Positions 16,015-25,380 of a stretch of 64,000 bases of DNA are shown here, in pieces. Position numbers and translations under genes: made by a program. The stretch is from Xylanivirga thermophila (GTDB lineage: Bacteria > Bacillota > Clostridia > Caldicoprobacterales > Xylanivirgaceae), in contig NZ_RXHQ01000001.1 in NCBI RefSeq assembly GCF_004138105.1, positions 124,001 to 188,000 on the forward strand. The letters run 5' to 3'. Each line of letters begins with the position of its first letter. Position 1 is the stretch's first letter. A model generated the notes under the pieces. The model was given only the letters and a program-made list of their open reading frames with translations, had not been told where the DNA came from and did not search any database.

Positions 16015-16251
16015 ATGGTTAAGAAAGCTATAGGTAGAGTGCGCAAAAATTCTATAGAGGTCTATACAAAAATAAAGAACAAGTTAAATGATAGATCTGG
16101 TGAAGGATATGTTGATACAGGAATTAAAATTTTAATAGCAGTAGTAATAGGGGCAGTATTGTTGGCAGGCCTATATGCGCTCTTTGGAGATACTATACTA
16201 CCAACACTAACGCAAAAAATACAAGATATGTTTAATTACAAAGGACAATAA
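16015..16251 (+). CDS. small membrane protein with pilin-like cleavage motif
   Basis: 78 aa, AAGGAGG and ATG 16015. A basic N-terminus is followed by RSGEGYVDTGIKILIAVVIG. The glycine, acidic residue five positions later and hydrophobic helix resemble a type IVb (Flp) prepilin site. The same G-[DE]-G-Y-[IV]-D pattern occurs in the protein at 22889. A prepilin peptidase is encoded at 17693. Likely the major pilin of the element; a channel subunit is the alternative. Confidence 0.6.
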   Translation: MVKKAIGRVRKNSIEVYTKIKNKLNDRSGEGYVDTGIKILIAVVIGAVLLAGLYALFGDTILPTLTQKIQDMFNYKGQ

Positions 16252-16256
16252 TGAGT

Positions 16257-16298
16257 AGACAAACGGACTGTAAAAGTAATTCAGCCCGTTTGTCTAAA
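16257..16298 (+). terminator. hairpin after the pilin-like gene
   Basis: AGACAAACGG (16257-16266) pairs perfectly with CCGTTTGTCT (16286-16295). Only AAAA follows, so it is more likely an mRNA-stabilising or processing hairpin that lets the small pilin genes be expressed more than the downstream genes. Confidence 0.5.
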
Positions 16299-16315
16299 AT
16301 AAAAGGGAGATAGAT

Positions 16316-17143
16316 ATGTCTAAATTAATAACCCTCCTTATTATAGAATTTCTTGAGGGACTATTTGATTTTTTAGGCAATAAAATGCTAACAGGCATTG
16401 TTCCATTAGCACTTCATGCAGAACAATACATGAAAGGGTTGGGCATTGGCGGATTTGATAATCTATTTAAGGTATTTCTCGATTTTGGGATATCAATGAT
16501 CATTTTAAAGTTTTTGAAGAAAGGTTTTGAGATGTATATACTATGGACAGATGGAGATGCAGATGCGGATCCCGTTCTTTTGCTAAGTAATTTTTTTAGA
16601 GCGATGGCTATAGCTTTAACATTCCCAATTTTATATGATTGGTTAGCTGAAATAACAACGGATCTATCACAAAAAATTTTAGAAGTAGTAGGGCTAAATG
16701 CAAATATGGATTTTGCAGGTTTGTTGGCAAATATGTCTACAGGAGGATTGTTTTCTGTATTATCTTTCTTAGTGTTTTTTATAATATTCATTCTTTTATA
16801 TATACAATTTATAAAGAATGGGTTAGAAATATTAATTCTAAGAATCGGAGTGCCTTTAGCATGTATAGGACTAATGGATGCAGATAAAGGAGTTTTTAAA
16901 ACCTATATACAGAAGTTTTTTCAAGCAATTTTTACTGTTATAGTACAGTTGCTTTTGGCAAAGTTAGGCTTAGCCCTTATGTTTAGTGGGCATATGATAT
17001 GGGGCATAGCAGCTAACTATTTTGCAGTTAAAACTCCACACTTTTTACAGGAATTTTTAATAATTCCAGGCGGTGGGGGAATTACAAATAATCTATATTC
17101 ATCGGCTAGATTAATGCAGATGCTTAAAAGTGCAGTTAAATAG
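16316..17143 (+). CDS. VirB6/TrbL-like polytopic membrane protein
   Basis: 275 aa, GGGAGATAG and ATG 16316. Several membrane helices (for example around residues 55-70, 95-110, 145-165, 175-190 and 205-225) and a C-terminal cytoplasmic or extracellular end. The motif RIGVPLACIGLMDADKGVF between helices is typical of the conserved membrane component of clostridial T4SS loci. It is expected to form the inner-membrane translocation channel with VirB3- and VirB4-like proteins. Confidence 0.75.
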   Translation: MSKLITLLIIEFLEGLFDFLGNKMLTGIVPLALHAEQYMKGLGIGGFDNLFKVFLDFGISMIILKFLKKGFEMYILWTDGDADADPVLLLSNFFRAMAIALTFPILYDWLAEITTDLSQKILEVVGLNANMDFAGLLANMSTGGLFSVLSFLVFFIIFILLYIQFIKNGLEILILRIGVPLACIGLMDADKGVFKTYIQKFFQAIFTVIVQLLLAKLGLALMFSGHMIWGIAANYFAVKTPHFLQEFLIIPGGGGITNNLYSSARLMQMLKSAVK

Positions 17144-17154
17144 GAGCGAAATAT

Positions 17155-17367
17155 ATGCATATATTAAAAGAATTATCAAATGCTTTTGTATGGCTAATTA
17201 GAATTGGTACAGCTACTCGAATATCATATTGCTATGTAAAAATGATAAATAACGATGCTGAAGAAGCAGGAGTTTATAAAAAAAGGATCAGAAATGTATT
17301 AGTATTTTATGTGTTAGCTGAGTCGATCTGGCAGCTAAAAGATATTGCCATGTATTATTTTGGTTAG
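17155..17367 (+). CDS. small membrane protein (70 aa)
   Basis: ATG 17155 with GGAGCG upstream. One or two hydrophobic segments (FVWLIRIGTATRISYCYV and VLVFYVLAESIW) flank a basic loop. It lies between the VirB6- and VirB3-like genes and is probably an accessory membrane subunit. Not recognised further. Confidence 0.55.
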   Translation: MHILKELSNAFVWLIRIGTATRISYCYVKMINNDAEEAGVYKKRIRNVLVFYVLAESIWQLKDIAMYYFG

Positions 17368-17384
17368 GTAGGAAGGAGAAAAAG

Positions 17385-17702
17385 ATGCAAGATAGAGATA
17401 CTCTATATATACCATTGGGCTTAAAGGAGAGAAATGAGTTTTGGGATGGATTCGGTAAAGAAGAAGCCATAAAAGCACTAACATTTATTGCATTCATTGG
17501 AATTGTTGATGCATTAATATATTTTAGTACTAGAAATATAGCTTTTTGTGCAGTGCTTTTTCTAGTTTCAATAGGTGGAAGTCTCATGATGTTAACTAAA
17601 GATACTACAAATCTTTCTGTAGTAGATCAAATTAAAAATATGATAAGATTTTTAAAATCACAAAAATATTATCCATATAAATATTTAGATGAGTGGAAAT
17701 AG
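17385..17702 (+). CDS. PrgI/VirB3-like membrane protein
   Basis: 105 aa, AAGGAG and ATG 17385. Two adjacent membrane helices (residues ~30-70) after an N-terminal acidic stretch, then a basic tail, as in PrgI-family proteins that partner VirB4. It overlaps the prepilin peptidase gene. Confidence 0.72.
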   Translation: MQDRDTLYIPLGLKERNEFWDGFGKEEAIKALTFIAFIGIVDALIYFSTRNIAFCAVLFLVSIGGSLMMLTKDTTNLSVVDQIKNMIRFLKSQKYYPYKYLDEWK

Positions 17703-18115
17703 AGATGTTAGTGTTTAAGAATTTAATATTTATTTTAACTATAATTTATGCAGGATATATAGATTTTAAAAAAAAGATTATCCCTGACAGAGTGCATGTA
17801 ATAATTATGCTATCGAGTTTACTTATAGACTTTAATCTATGTCAATCTATTACGGGGCTATTGTTTTTACCTATCCCTTTTATTCTTTCAGTTTTTTTTA
17901 ATGAAGATACCGTAGGAGGTGGTGATATAAAAATAGTGGGTGCTATAGGTTTCTTTCTAGGATTAAGGAAAGGGACTATAGCGATAATAATTGGGCTTAC
18001 TATATCCGTTATTTTTAATTTATTTATTTTCAATAAAAATAGGAATGATTCTTTCCCCCTTGCTCCATACATAGCAATAGGATCTTTCCTATCTTTATTA
18101 ATATTTTCTTTTTGA
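17693..18115 (+). CDS. type IV prepilin peptidase (A24 family)
   Basis: 140 aa, ATG 17693 overlapping the previous stop. The two catalytic aspartates of the aspartic A24 peptidases are visible in YIDFKKKIIPDRV and GGGDIKIVGAIG, within a six-helix membrane protein. It lacks the N-methyltransferase domain, as in CpaA/TadV. Role: cleaves leader peptides of Flp-type pilins, here most likely the proteins at 16015 and 22889. Confidence 0.88.
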   Translation: MEIEMLVFKNLIFILTIIYAGYIDFKKKIIPDRVHVIIMLSSLLIDFNLCQSITGLLFLPIPFILSVFFNEDTVGGGDIKIVGAIGFFLGLRKGTIAIIIGLTISVIFNLFIFNKNRNDSFPLAPYIAIGSFLSLLIFSF

Positions 18116-18156
18116 TTTTTACAGGTCAATAACTAAAAGGAGGTAATGAGGTAGGG

Positions 18157-18933
18157 ATGGAGAAGTTTTTTAAGAATAGAACAGCAATAGGTATAACAAG
18201 TATTATTCTTGCCCTTATAATCAGTTTTGGTGTTACACCACTACTGAACAATGCAATGAAAAAACAAACAGAAGTTGTAAGGGCGTCAAAAAATATTAGA
18301 AAGGGTGAAAAAATTACAAAAGATAAAATTATAAAGGTCAAGGTTGGAGCGTATAATTTACCACAAGATATAATTAAAGACCCTGATAAACTTATAGGCA
18401 GTTATGCAAATACTGATATATATAAAGATGATTATTTTTTGTCAACGAAAATCTCTAATGTAAAAGGCAAGGACGATCCATATCTATATGAGATTGGTGA
18501 TAGAATGGCAGTATCTATAACGGTTAAGAATTTTGCCGCTGGGCTTTCTGGCAAATTAAAATCGGGGGATATTGTCTCTTTAATATCTAGCAATGAAGAT
18601 GGTGCTTCTATAATCCCGGAGCTTCAATATGTGGAAATATTAGCACTTACAGTCAAGTCAGGGAGCGATATGGAAGAAAAGCCCGATTCTGAAAAGGAAG
18701 AAGAGTTCTATGCGACTGCTACTCTTTTAGTTAGTCCTAAGCAAGCGGAAAAGCTTGTTGAATATGAGCAAAACGGTGATATACACATTGGGCTTGTATA
18801 TAGAGGCGACCAAGAGATAGCAAGTCAGTATATAGAAATTCAAGATAAATATATAGAGGAAATGGAACTAAAGGTAGAAGGATCAGATTTAGAAGAGGAG
18901 GGGAATGTGGTAGATGGAGAAGGTGAAGCTTAA
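18157..18933 (+). CDS. CpaB/RcpC-like pilus assembly protein (SAF domain)
   Basis: 258 aa, AAAGGAGG upstream. One N-terminal membrane helix, then ASKNIRKGEKITKDKIIKVK, the SAF-domain signature of CpaB, and a second domain (YATATLLVSPKQAEKLVEYE) typical of RcpC/CpaB. It forms part of the outer Tad pilus assembly complex in other bacteria. The C-terminus is acidic. It overlaps the ATPase gene downstream. Confidence 0.82.
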   Translation: MEKFFKNRTAIGITSIILALIISFGVTPLLNNAMKKQTEVVRASKNIRKGEKITKDKIIKVKVGAYNLPQDIIKDPDKLIGSYANTDIYKDDYFLSTKISNVKGKDDPYLYEIGDRMAVSITVKNFAAGLSGKLKSGDIVSLISSNEDGASIIPELQYVEILALTVKSGSDMEEKPDSEKEEEFYATATLLVSPKQAEKLVEYEQNGDIHIGLVYRGDQEIASQYIEIQDKYIEEMELKVEGSDLEEEGNVVDGEGEA

Positions 18934-19735
18934 GATGAAGAAAATATTAAAGATTCCCAAGAATAATGAAGAAAAACAAGAATCTATAGATGAGAAGAAT
19001 AATCAAGTAATAGCTGTATGGGGAAGTCCTGGAAGTGGAAAAACAACTTTAGCAGTTAAGCTAGCAAAAGAGATATCTAGTAAAAAGAAAAATGTAATTT
19101 TACTTCATGATGATATATTTTGTCCTACTGTCCCTATTGTAATTCCTAATTTAGAAGATAGTAATAAGTCTTTGGGAAAGATATTAACAAGCCCTAATAT
19201 AGATCAGGGTATCATTTTAAATAATTCTATTACCATAAAAAATAACGATTATATTGCTGTAATAGGTTATCAAAAAGGGGAAAATCCTTTAACCTATTCT
19301 GAGTATGTAAAGGAGAGAACAGTAGATTTATTTATTCTTTTAAGACATATAGCAGATTATATTATTATAGATTGTTCCAGTATTATAACAGAAAGCTTAC
19401 TGACAATTACAGCCCTTGAATTTGCTGATAAAGTTATAAGGCTTAGTACAGCAGATTTCAAAGGGCTTTCATATTTTAAATCTACTTTACCACTATTAAT
19501 GGATAGTAAGTTCAAAATAGAAGAACATCTAAGAGTAGTTTCAAACATAAAAGATTTCCAGGCAGGGGAAACAATAAATGATGTATTAAGAGGGAGCAAT
19601 ATATATATCCCATATACAACAGAGGTGGAGAGGCAATATACTGAAGGAAAGTTATTTGACAGTCTTAAAAATAAGGCAAGTTTGAAATATATTAAAGGGG
19701 TAGAGCTTATATTAGAGGAGGTATTATATGGATAA
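18914..19735 (+). CDS. TadZ/CpaE-like MinD/ParA-family ATPase
   Basis: 273 aa. Walker A VWGSPGSGKTTLAVKLA near residue 35, IADYIIIDCSSIITES as Walker B. The gene order CpaB - this - CpaF/TadA marks it as the TadZ/CpaE equivalent that localises the pilus machine. It overlaps the next gene by 8 bp. Confidence 0.78.
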   Translation: MEKVKLKMKKILKIPKNNEEKQESIDEKNNQVIAVWGSPGSGKTTLAVKLAKEISSKKKNVILLHDDIFCPTVPIVIPNLEDSNKSLGKILTSPNIDQGIILNNSITIKNNDYIAVIGYQKGENPLTYSEYVKERTVDLFILLRHIADYIIIDCSSIITESLLTITALEFADKVIRLSTADFKGLSYFKSTLPLLMDSKFKIEEHLRVVSNIKDFQAGETINDVLRGSNIYIPYTTEVERQYTEGKLFDSLKNKASLKYIKGVELILEEVLYG

Positions 19736-21062
19736 GGCACTTTTGTTTTTTCAGTCTAAGAATAAGGATTTTGATGAAGTGTTAAAGGAAGTACAAGAAT
19801 ATATATCTTCAAAGTATTCAACTTTTGCTATAGATGATAAAGAAGCGCAAGCAAAGCAATTAAAGATGTATATTTCAAAATACTTAATAGACTATAAAAT
19901 AACGGTTGAAGGATATACAATGCAAGAGCTAATAGATAAGATATATCAAGAGATGTCTGAGTTTTCTTTTTTAACTCCTTATTTGTTTTCTAAAGATGTA
20001 GAAGAAATAAATATAAACTCATGGGAAGATATTAAAATTAAGCTATCAAATGGAGAAGAGATACCTAGTGAAGAAAAATTTTTTTCCCCTGTACACTCAC
20101 TTGATGTTATAAAAAGGCTACTCCAAACATCAGGAATGATATTAGATTATGCTAACCCAATCGTTAGAGGACATTTAACTACAGCAGGAAACGTGAGAAT
20201 CACAGCATTTTGCCCTCCTGTTATTGATAAAGAAGTCGGAGTAGCAGCATCAATTAGAATTATAAATCCTAAAAAGCTAGGAATCGAGGACTTTGTAGCT
20301 AATGGAACAGCTACAAAAGAGATTTTAGAAAACTTAAAATATATGATTAGATATGGTATTTCTATTTGCGTTGCTGGTGCAACAAACTCAGGAAAAACAA
20401 CTCTTTTAGATGGGTTATTGAGTACTATTCCGAATGAAAAAAGAATTTTTACAATAGAAAATAATGTAAGAGAATTTGATTTAATTAGAAGAAATGAGAA
20501 GGGAGAGATATTAAATAGTGTAGTTCATACAGTAACTAAAGAAAGTGAAAATCCAAATGAGGTAATAAATCAGGAAGATCTACTTGAATATGCATTGACT
20601 TCTAACCCAGATATAATAGTGGTGGGAGAGATGAAATCGGCAGAGGCTTTTGCTGCTCAAGAAGCTGCTAGAACAGGCCATGGAGTGCTAACTACTATAC
20701 ATGCCAATTCCTGTGAAGCAACCTATGGACGTATGGTTACTCTATGTAAGCAGAAGTATGATATGAAAGATGAAACACTCTATAATCTTGTTACAGAGGC
20801 TTTTCCCATAATTATCTTTACAAGACAGCTAGAGGATAAATCTAGAAAAATAATGGAAGTAACAGAATGCGAGATATTTCCTACTGGTGGAAGGAAAATT
20901 AGAACCTTATATAAGTTTGACATGGAGGATGTGAAAGAAGTTGATGGAAAAAAACAAGTCGTTGGAGAATTTAAAAAAATAAATAATATTTCAGATAGAA
21001 TGCAAAAAAGACTATTAGAAAATGGGATGCCTAAAAACATGATACAAAGATTTCTTAATTAA
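19728..21062 (+). CDS. CpaF/TadA secretion ATPase (VirB11-like family)
   Basis: 444 aa, GGAGG and ATG 19728. Walker A CVAGATNSGKTTLLDGLL; Asp box FTIENNVREFD; Walker B DIIVVGEMKSAEAFAAQEA; His box RTGHGVLTTIHANS. All catalytic elements of the type II/IV secretion ATPases are present. It should power assembly of the Tad-like pilus, or act as the VirB11-equivalent of the transfer system. Confidence 0.92.
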   Translation: MDKALLFFQSKNKDFDEVLKEVQEYISSKYSTFAIDDKEAQAKQLKMYISKYLIDYKITVEGYTMQELIDKIYQEMSEFSFLTPYLFSKDVEEININSWEDIKIKLSNGEEIPSEEKFFSPVHSLDVIKRLLQTSGMILDYANPIVRGHLTTAGNVRITAFCPPVIDKEVGVAASIRIINPKKLGIEDFVANGTATKEILENLKYMIRYGISICVAGATNSGKTTLLDGLLSTIPNEKRIFTIENNVREFDLIRRNEKGEILNSVVHTVTKESENPNEVINQEDLLEYALTSNPDIIVVGEMKSAEAFAAQEAARTGHGVLTTIHANSCEATYGRMVTLCKQKYDMKDETLYNLVTEAFPIIIFTRQLEDKSRKIMEVTECEIFPTGGRKIRTLYKFDMEDVKEVDGKKQVVGEFKKINNISDRMQKRLLENGMPKNMIQRFLN

Positions 21063-21074
21063 AGGGGTGAAATT

Positions 21075-22007
21075 TTGGAGGCTTTATTAAAGGTAGTTTC
21101 ATTTATGATTCTTGTATATGGATTTTTTGAGGTATTCGATATATCTTTACTTAAAATAGTAGATGACATTGTAAAAATTTTAAGTAAAGAAAAGACGGAT
21201 ATTAAATCAGTTATTAAAAGGCAAAATAGAGACGAAAAACAAAAAGGTATTAGAAGGGTGATAGAAGATGCCAAGTCTACATTAAAGATAATGGGCAAGG
21301 AGGATAGAATAAAGGTTGTATGGTTAGCCTCAATTGCCTTGTTTGTAGTTGGAACCATATTTTCATTATCTATATCAAATTTTTTCTTAGTCCCAGTCTT
21401 ATCTATAGGATTGGGACTAATTCCATTTTGGTATGTAATATATACCTCAAATTACTATAGAAAGCAAATTAATGAGGAATTAGAAACAGCATTATCTACT
21501 ATTACAACTTCTTATATTCGTTCCGAAAATATTATATCAGCTGTAGAAGAAAATATTCAGTATTTAAATCCACCTATTTCGGAAGTATTTAAATTTTTCT
21601 TAGGGCAGACAAAATTAATAACTTCTAATACTAAATTGGCTATCGAAAACATGAAATCTAAAATACAAAACGATGTCTTCAAGGAATGGTGTGATGCCTT
21701 AATTGCTTGTCAGGACAATAGAAATCTTAGGACTACATTAATTCCTATAGTAGCAAAATTGTCTGATACTAGAATAGTATCAGCGGAGCTTGAAGGGCTT
21801 CTATTTGAGCCTATGAAAGAATTTATTACAATGACAATACTATTGCTTGCGAATATTCCTCTGATTAAAGTGTTAAATAAGGATTGGTATAAAATACTTA
21901 CAAAGACTGTTCCAGGGCATGCTGTTTTAGCCGTATTAATACTAACGATATTTATATCTTTAGGAGCAGTAATAAGACTAATAAGACCAGTTGAATATAA
22001 GAGCTAG
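21075..22007 (+). CDS. TadB-like inner-membrane pilus protein
   Basis: 310 aa, TTG 21075 with GGGGTG upstream. Membrane helices near residues 5-25, 75-115 (two), 255-275 and 285-305 surround a cytoplasmic helical domain, as in GspF/TadB platform proteins. It pairs with the gene at 22019. Confidence 0.78.
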   Translation: MEALLKVVSFMILVYGFFEVFDISLLKIVDDIVKILSKEKTDIKSVIKRQNRDEKQKGIRRVIEDAKSTLKIMGKEDRIKVVWLASIALFVVGTIFSLSISNFFLVPVLSIGLGLIPFWYVIYTSNYYRKQINEELETALSTITTSYIRSENIISAVEENIQYLNPPISEVFKFFLGQTKLITSNTKLAIENMKSKIQNDVFKEWCDALIACQDNRNLRTTLIPIVAKLSDTRIVSAELEGLLFEPMKEFITMTILLLANIPLIKVLNKDWYKILTKTVPGHAVLAVLILTIFISLGAVIRLIRPVEYKS

Positions 22008-22018
22008 GGGGTGATTAA

Positions 22019-22888
22019 TTGAGTATATCCATATTTATATCTATATCGTTATTTCTATTTGGAATATATATGGTTTTAAGTGAATTTTTCAAATTATCAA
22101 CTTACTCAACTTCTAAAATGGTTATATCTTTCTATGGTAGCAATAAGAAGACATATAAACTCGATGCAATGTTAGATGAACTAGCAAGTAGGCTTTCAAA
22201 AATTATTACTATAGATGGATACAAAAGAAACAAACTAAATGCTACGCTTAAAACCGTAGGAATTAATGAAACCCCAGAGAAGTATATAGCATCCACATGG
22301 ATCAAAACTTTATTACCAGTAGCTTTATCCATACCTGTTTCTTTTATCTTTCCAATAATTATTCCTATAGCTTTAGTATTATCAGTTAGAACATATTTTA
22401 AAGAAAGTAAAATTGCAGATAAGAAATTGATTGAAGAAAGAGAAAAGATAGAATGTGAATTGCCACGCTTTACAAGGGAGATAACACAAGAACTAAAGTC
22501 TACTAGGGATATACTAGGAATATTAGAGAGATATAAAAGAAATGCTGGAAAAAGTCTTAAAAGAGAATTAGATATAACTATTGCAGATATGAAAACGGGG
22601 AACTATGAAACAGCTTTAACACGTTTTGAAACAAGGATACAAAGTCCTATGTTATCTGATGTAGTACGAGGGCTTATTTCTGTCATAAGAGGAGATGATG
22701 CTACCGTATATTTTCAATTACTAGCTCACGATTTCAAAGCGTTAGAGTTGCAAAAATTAAAAAATGAGGCAGCTAAAAGACCAGGGAAAATACGTAAATA
22801 TTCTTTTTTTATGCTTGGATGCATGTTACTTATGTATATGGTAATCGTAGGAATTGCTATAGTACAGGGCATGAGGGGGATGTTCTAA
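22019..22888 (+). CDS. TadC-like inner-membrane pilus protein
   Basis: 289 aa, TTG 22019 after GGGGGTG. N-terminal helix, two central helices (~95-125), a T2SSF-like helical domain (ECELPRFTREITQELKSTRD) and a C-terminal helix. Second platform protein of the Tad-like pilus; the stop is directly followed by the ATG of the pilin-like gene. Confidence 0.78.
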   Translation: MSISIFISISLFLFGIYMVLSEFFKLSTYSTSKMVISFYGSNKKTYKLDAMLDELASRLSKIITIDGYKRNKLNATLKTVGINETPEKYIASTWIKTLLPVALSIPVSFIFPIIIPIALVLSVRTYFKESKIADKKLIEEREKIECELPRFTREITQELKSTRDILGILERYKRNAGKSLKRELDITIADMKTGNYETALTRFETRIQSPMLSDVVRGLISVIRGDDATVYFQLLAHDFKALELQKLKNEAAKRPGKIRKYSFFMLGCMLLMYMVIVGIAIVQGMRGMF

Positions 22889-23293
22889 ATGAGAATACTA
22901 AAAATATTAAGAAATAAAAATGGAGACGGCTACATAGATGTAGCTGTCTTTGTTTTGGTTGCAATGCTAATACTTGCATTAATAGTCAAAGTGGTACCAG
23001 CTTTTACTATTAAAAATCAGCTTAATCATTTTGCAAATGAACTTTTAAGAGAAGCGCAGATAACAGGAAGGATTGAAATAGATTATAGTGATTTGGCTGA
23101 AAATTTAGGCGTTCAGCCTGATATCGTTACTTGGGAAGCAAATACCATTTCGGATAGTAGGGTGCAACTAGATGAAAAGATAACTGTAACAGCCACAGTA
23201 AAGTATGACATAGGGCTATTTGAAAATTTTGGTTCATTTCCAATAACCCTAAAAGGTAAAGCAACAGGAAAGTCTGAGGTGTTCTGGCATTGA
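22889..23293 (+). CDS. pilin-like protein (DUF4320-type)
   Basis: 134 aa. The N-terminus KNGDGYIDVAVFVLVAMLIL has a cleavable-pilin look (Gly, then acidic residue at +5, then a long hydrophobic helix). The rest is a small beta-rich domain. DUF4320-type proteins commonly sit in such conjugative loci. Likely a minor pilin. It overlaps the next gene by 4 bp. Confidence 0.7.
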   Translation: MRILKILRNKNGDGYIDVAVFVLVAMLILALIVKVVPAFTIKNQLNHFANELLREAQITGRIEIDYSDLAENLGVQPDIVTWEANTISDSRVQLDEKITVTATVKYDIGLFENFGSFPITLKGKATGKSEVFWH

Positions 23294-23832
23294 TAGGTAT
23301 GTTAAAAAACAAACTCAGGGATGATATGGGCAATATGCTTCCTTTTGTAGCAATTATGGTTTTAGGATTATTAATTGTATTTACAGGTATTACAGAATAT
23401 ATGAGGCTTCAAATAATTGCAAAGGGGGTGAGGGATGCGATTGAATCGGCTGTAATATCTGTAAGCGTGGAGAATTATGAAAATGTATATAGCCCGCTTA
23501 GAGAGAGCTATAGTGGAGGTTACAAATTAAAAAATGATAATTGGAAGGAGGTGATAGATAGTGGAGATGTCTATAAGGAACTCAGTGAACTATTAGGACT
23601 AGAAAAACAAGAAAAGTACTATGTCAAAAAGGCAGGTGAAAGCTATGAATATAAGTTGTCGAATTTAGAGGTGAGAGTGATTAATTCTTCTTTAGCACCT
23701 ATTAAAAATAAACATAAATTTTCAGCAGAGAGTTTTATAAATCTTGAAGTCCCCTTATCATTTGGTTGGGAACATTTATCGCCGATGAAGATAAGATTAA
23801 AAGTGAAATCTGAGTATGCTGCGAAATTTTAA
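23290..23832 (+). CDS. TadE-like pseudopilin
   Basis: 180 aa, TTG 23290 with GAGGTG (23275-23280) well spaced. One N-terminal hydrophobic helix (MLPFVAIMVLGLLIVFTGIT) then an extracellular alpha/beta part. The typical TadE order after TadC and a pilin supports the call; no clear prepilin Glu is seen. Confidence 0.65.
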   Translation: MIGMLKNKLRDDMGNMLPFVAIMVLGLLIVFTGITEYMRLQIIAKGVRDAIESAVISVSVENYENVYSPLRESYSGGYKLKNDNWKEVIDSGDVYKELSELLGLEKQEKYYVKKAGESYEYKLSNLEVRVINSSLAPIKNKHKFSAESFINLEVPLSFGWEHLSPMKIRLKVKSEYAAKF

Positions 23833-23890
23833 AAAGAGCAAGTTGATTCTGGATAATGTTACCAATATATTATATTAAGAGGTGATTTTT

Positions 23891-25312
23891 TTGAAAACTA
23901 AACAAAAAATTATAATTGCTTTTTTATTGGCAATGGTTTTGATACCTGTAAATATCAAAGTACATGCATATGAATTGAAAGCGCCTAAACGGGTAAGAGC
24001 AAACAATGAAACCGTATGGAACCCAGAAAATCTTAGAGGCACAATAAGTGGAGGAAATTGTTTTTCTCTTTTTCTTACAGGAACTAATACGATAAAAGCT
24101 ATAGGAGCCAATAGTTCTGGGCAACTTGGCGATGGAAGTACAACTGGTACAAAAATAGATTTTGTTGATGTATTAGGCGAGAATGGTATAGGATTTTTGA
24201 CAGATGTAGTACAAATTGATACTGGAGAGTACCATTCAATGGCTTTAAAATCGGATGGCACTGTATGGAGCTGGGGGCGAAATAGTAGTGGACAACTTGG
24301 TGATGGAGGTACAACTAATAGAAGTACTCCAGTGCAGGTCAAAGGTTTGGCTGATATAGTGCAAATTAGTGCCGGGGGCTCTCATTCAATGGCTTTAAAA
24401 TCGGACGGCACTGTATGGACTTGGGGGCAAAATAATCACGGCGTACTTGGTGATGGAGGTACAACTAATAGAAGTACTCCAGTGCAGGTCAAAGGTTTGG
24501 CTGATATAGTGCAAATTAGTGCTGGGGGCTCTCATTCAATGGCTTTAAAATCAGATGGTACCGTATGGACTTGGGGAGAAAATTATGGACAAATAGGTGA
24601 TGGAACTACTGAAGAAAGACATACTCCAGTACAAGTAGTATATAAGCCTAATATTTCATTGTTAACTGATATAGTACAGATTAGTGCTGGACATAGTCAT
24701 TCAATGGCTTTAAAATCGGATGGCACTGTATGGGCTTGGGGGTGCGGTATGGTAGGCGATGGAAGTATATATGGGCAATATTCTCCAGTACAAGTTAATG
24801 ATTTGACTGATGTAGTACAAATCAGTGCCGGAGACTACCACTCAGTAGCTCTAAAATCTGATGGTACTATATGGTCATGGGGCAGAAATAGTGATGGTGA
24901 GCTAGGCGATGGGAGTACAACTGATAGAAGTACTCCAATACAAATTTGTTTTGAAGGGCAAAGAAGAGCTACTATAATTCCACAGCATATGTTATACAAA
25001 TTTAATAAGCCAAAAGAAAGAAATATTTATGAAGGTGGGAAATCACAACCTATTGAATGGGAGTTGATTTCTAAGTCTGTAGAAAGTTTTGATATTTATT
25101 ATGCTCCCTGTAAAAATTGGACAGATAAAAATACTTGGAATGTAATAGAAAAAGATGTATCAATATCATCATTATCGCCAGAGTCTTTCACTTCAAATAT
25201 TGACGATGGTAAAGGTGGATTTCTTGAAGGTACAAGGTATAAATATTTATGGACTTTGCCTAATGAATTTATTTCACATATAAGAATTATTGTAGTACCA
25301 AAATACAAATAA
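23891..25312 (+). CDS. secreted RCC1-repeat protein
   Basis: 473 aa. TTG 23891 is chosen because the GTG at 23882 lies in the ribosome site AGAGGTG. Signal peptide (IIIAFLLAMVLIPVNIKVHA) followed by at least five RCC1 repeats of ~50 residues with the pattern HSMALKSDGTVWSWGRNSSG, GQLGDG and TPVQV, forming a beta-propeller. The C-terminal ~100 residues are a separate domain. RCC1-like secreted proteins are often ligand-binding or adhesive. It is encoded within the transfer operon, suggesting contact with recipient cells. The DNA repeats around 24230-24560 are nearly identical, a sign of recent internal duplication. Confidence 0.85.
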   Translation: MKTKQKIIIAFLLAMVLIPVNIKVHAYELKAPKRVRANNETVWNPENLRGTISGGNCFSLFLTGTNTIKAIGANSSGQLGDGSTTGTKIDFVDVLGENGIGFLTDVVQIDTGEYHSMALKSDGTVWSWGRNSSGQLGDGGTTNRSTPVQVKGLADIVQISAGGSHSMALKSDGTVWTWGQNNHGVLGDGGTTNRSTPVQVKGLADIVQISAGGSHSMALKSDGTVWTWGENYGQIGDGTTEERHTPVQVVYKPNISLLTDIVQISAGHSHSMALKSDGTVWAWGCGMVGDGSIYGQYSPVQVNDLTDVVQISAGDYHSVALKSDGTIWSWGRNSDGELGDGSTTDRSTPIQICFEGQRRATIIPQHMLYKFNKPKERNIYEGGKSQPIEWELISKSVESFDIYYAPCKNWTDKNTWNVIEKDVSISSLSPESFTSNIDDGKGGFLEGTRYKYLWTLPNEFISHIRIIVVPKYK

Positions 25313-25363
25313 AAACTACTCCCTATGCTACTTATTTTAATATGGCATAGGGAATAGTTTTAA
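25312..25363 (+). terminator. hairpin after the RCC1 gene
   Basis: AAAACTACTCCCTATGC pairs imperfectly with GCATAGGGAATAGTTTT. The stem ends in TTTT, consistent with a terminator that weakens downstream transcription. Confidence 0.55.
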
Positions 25364-25380
25364 GAGGAGGTGTCTTTTAT

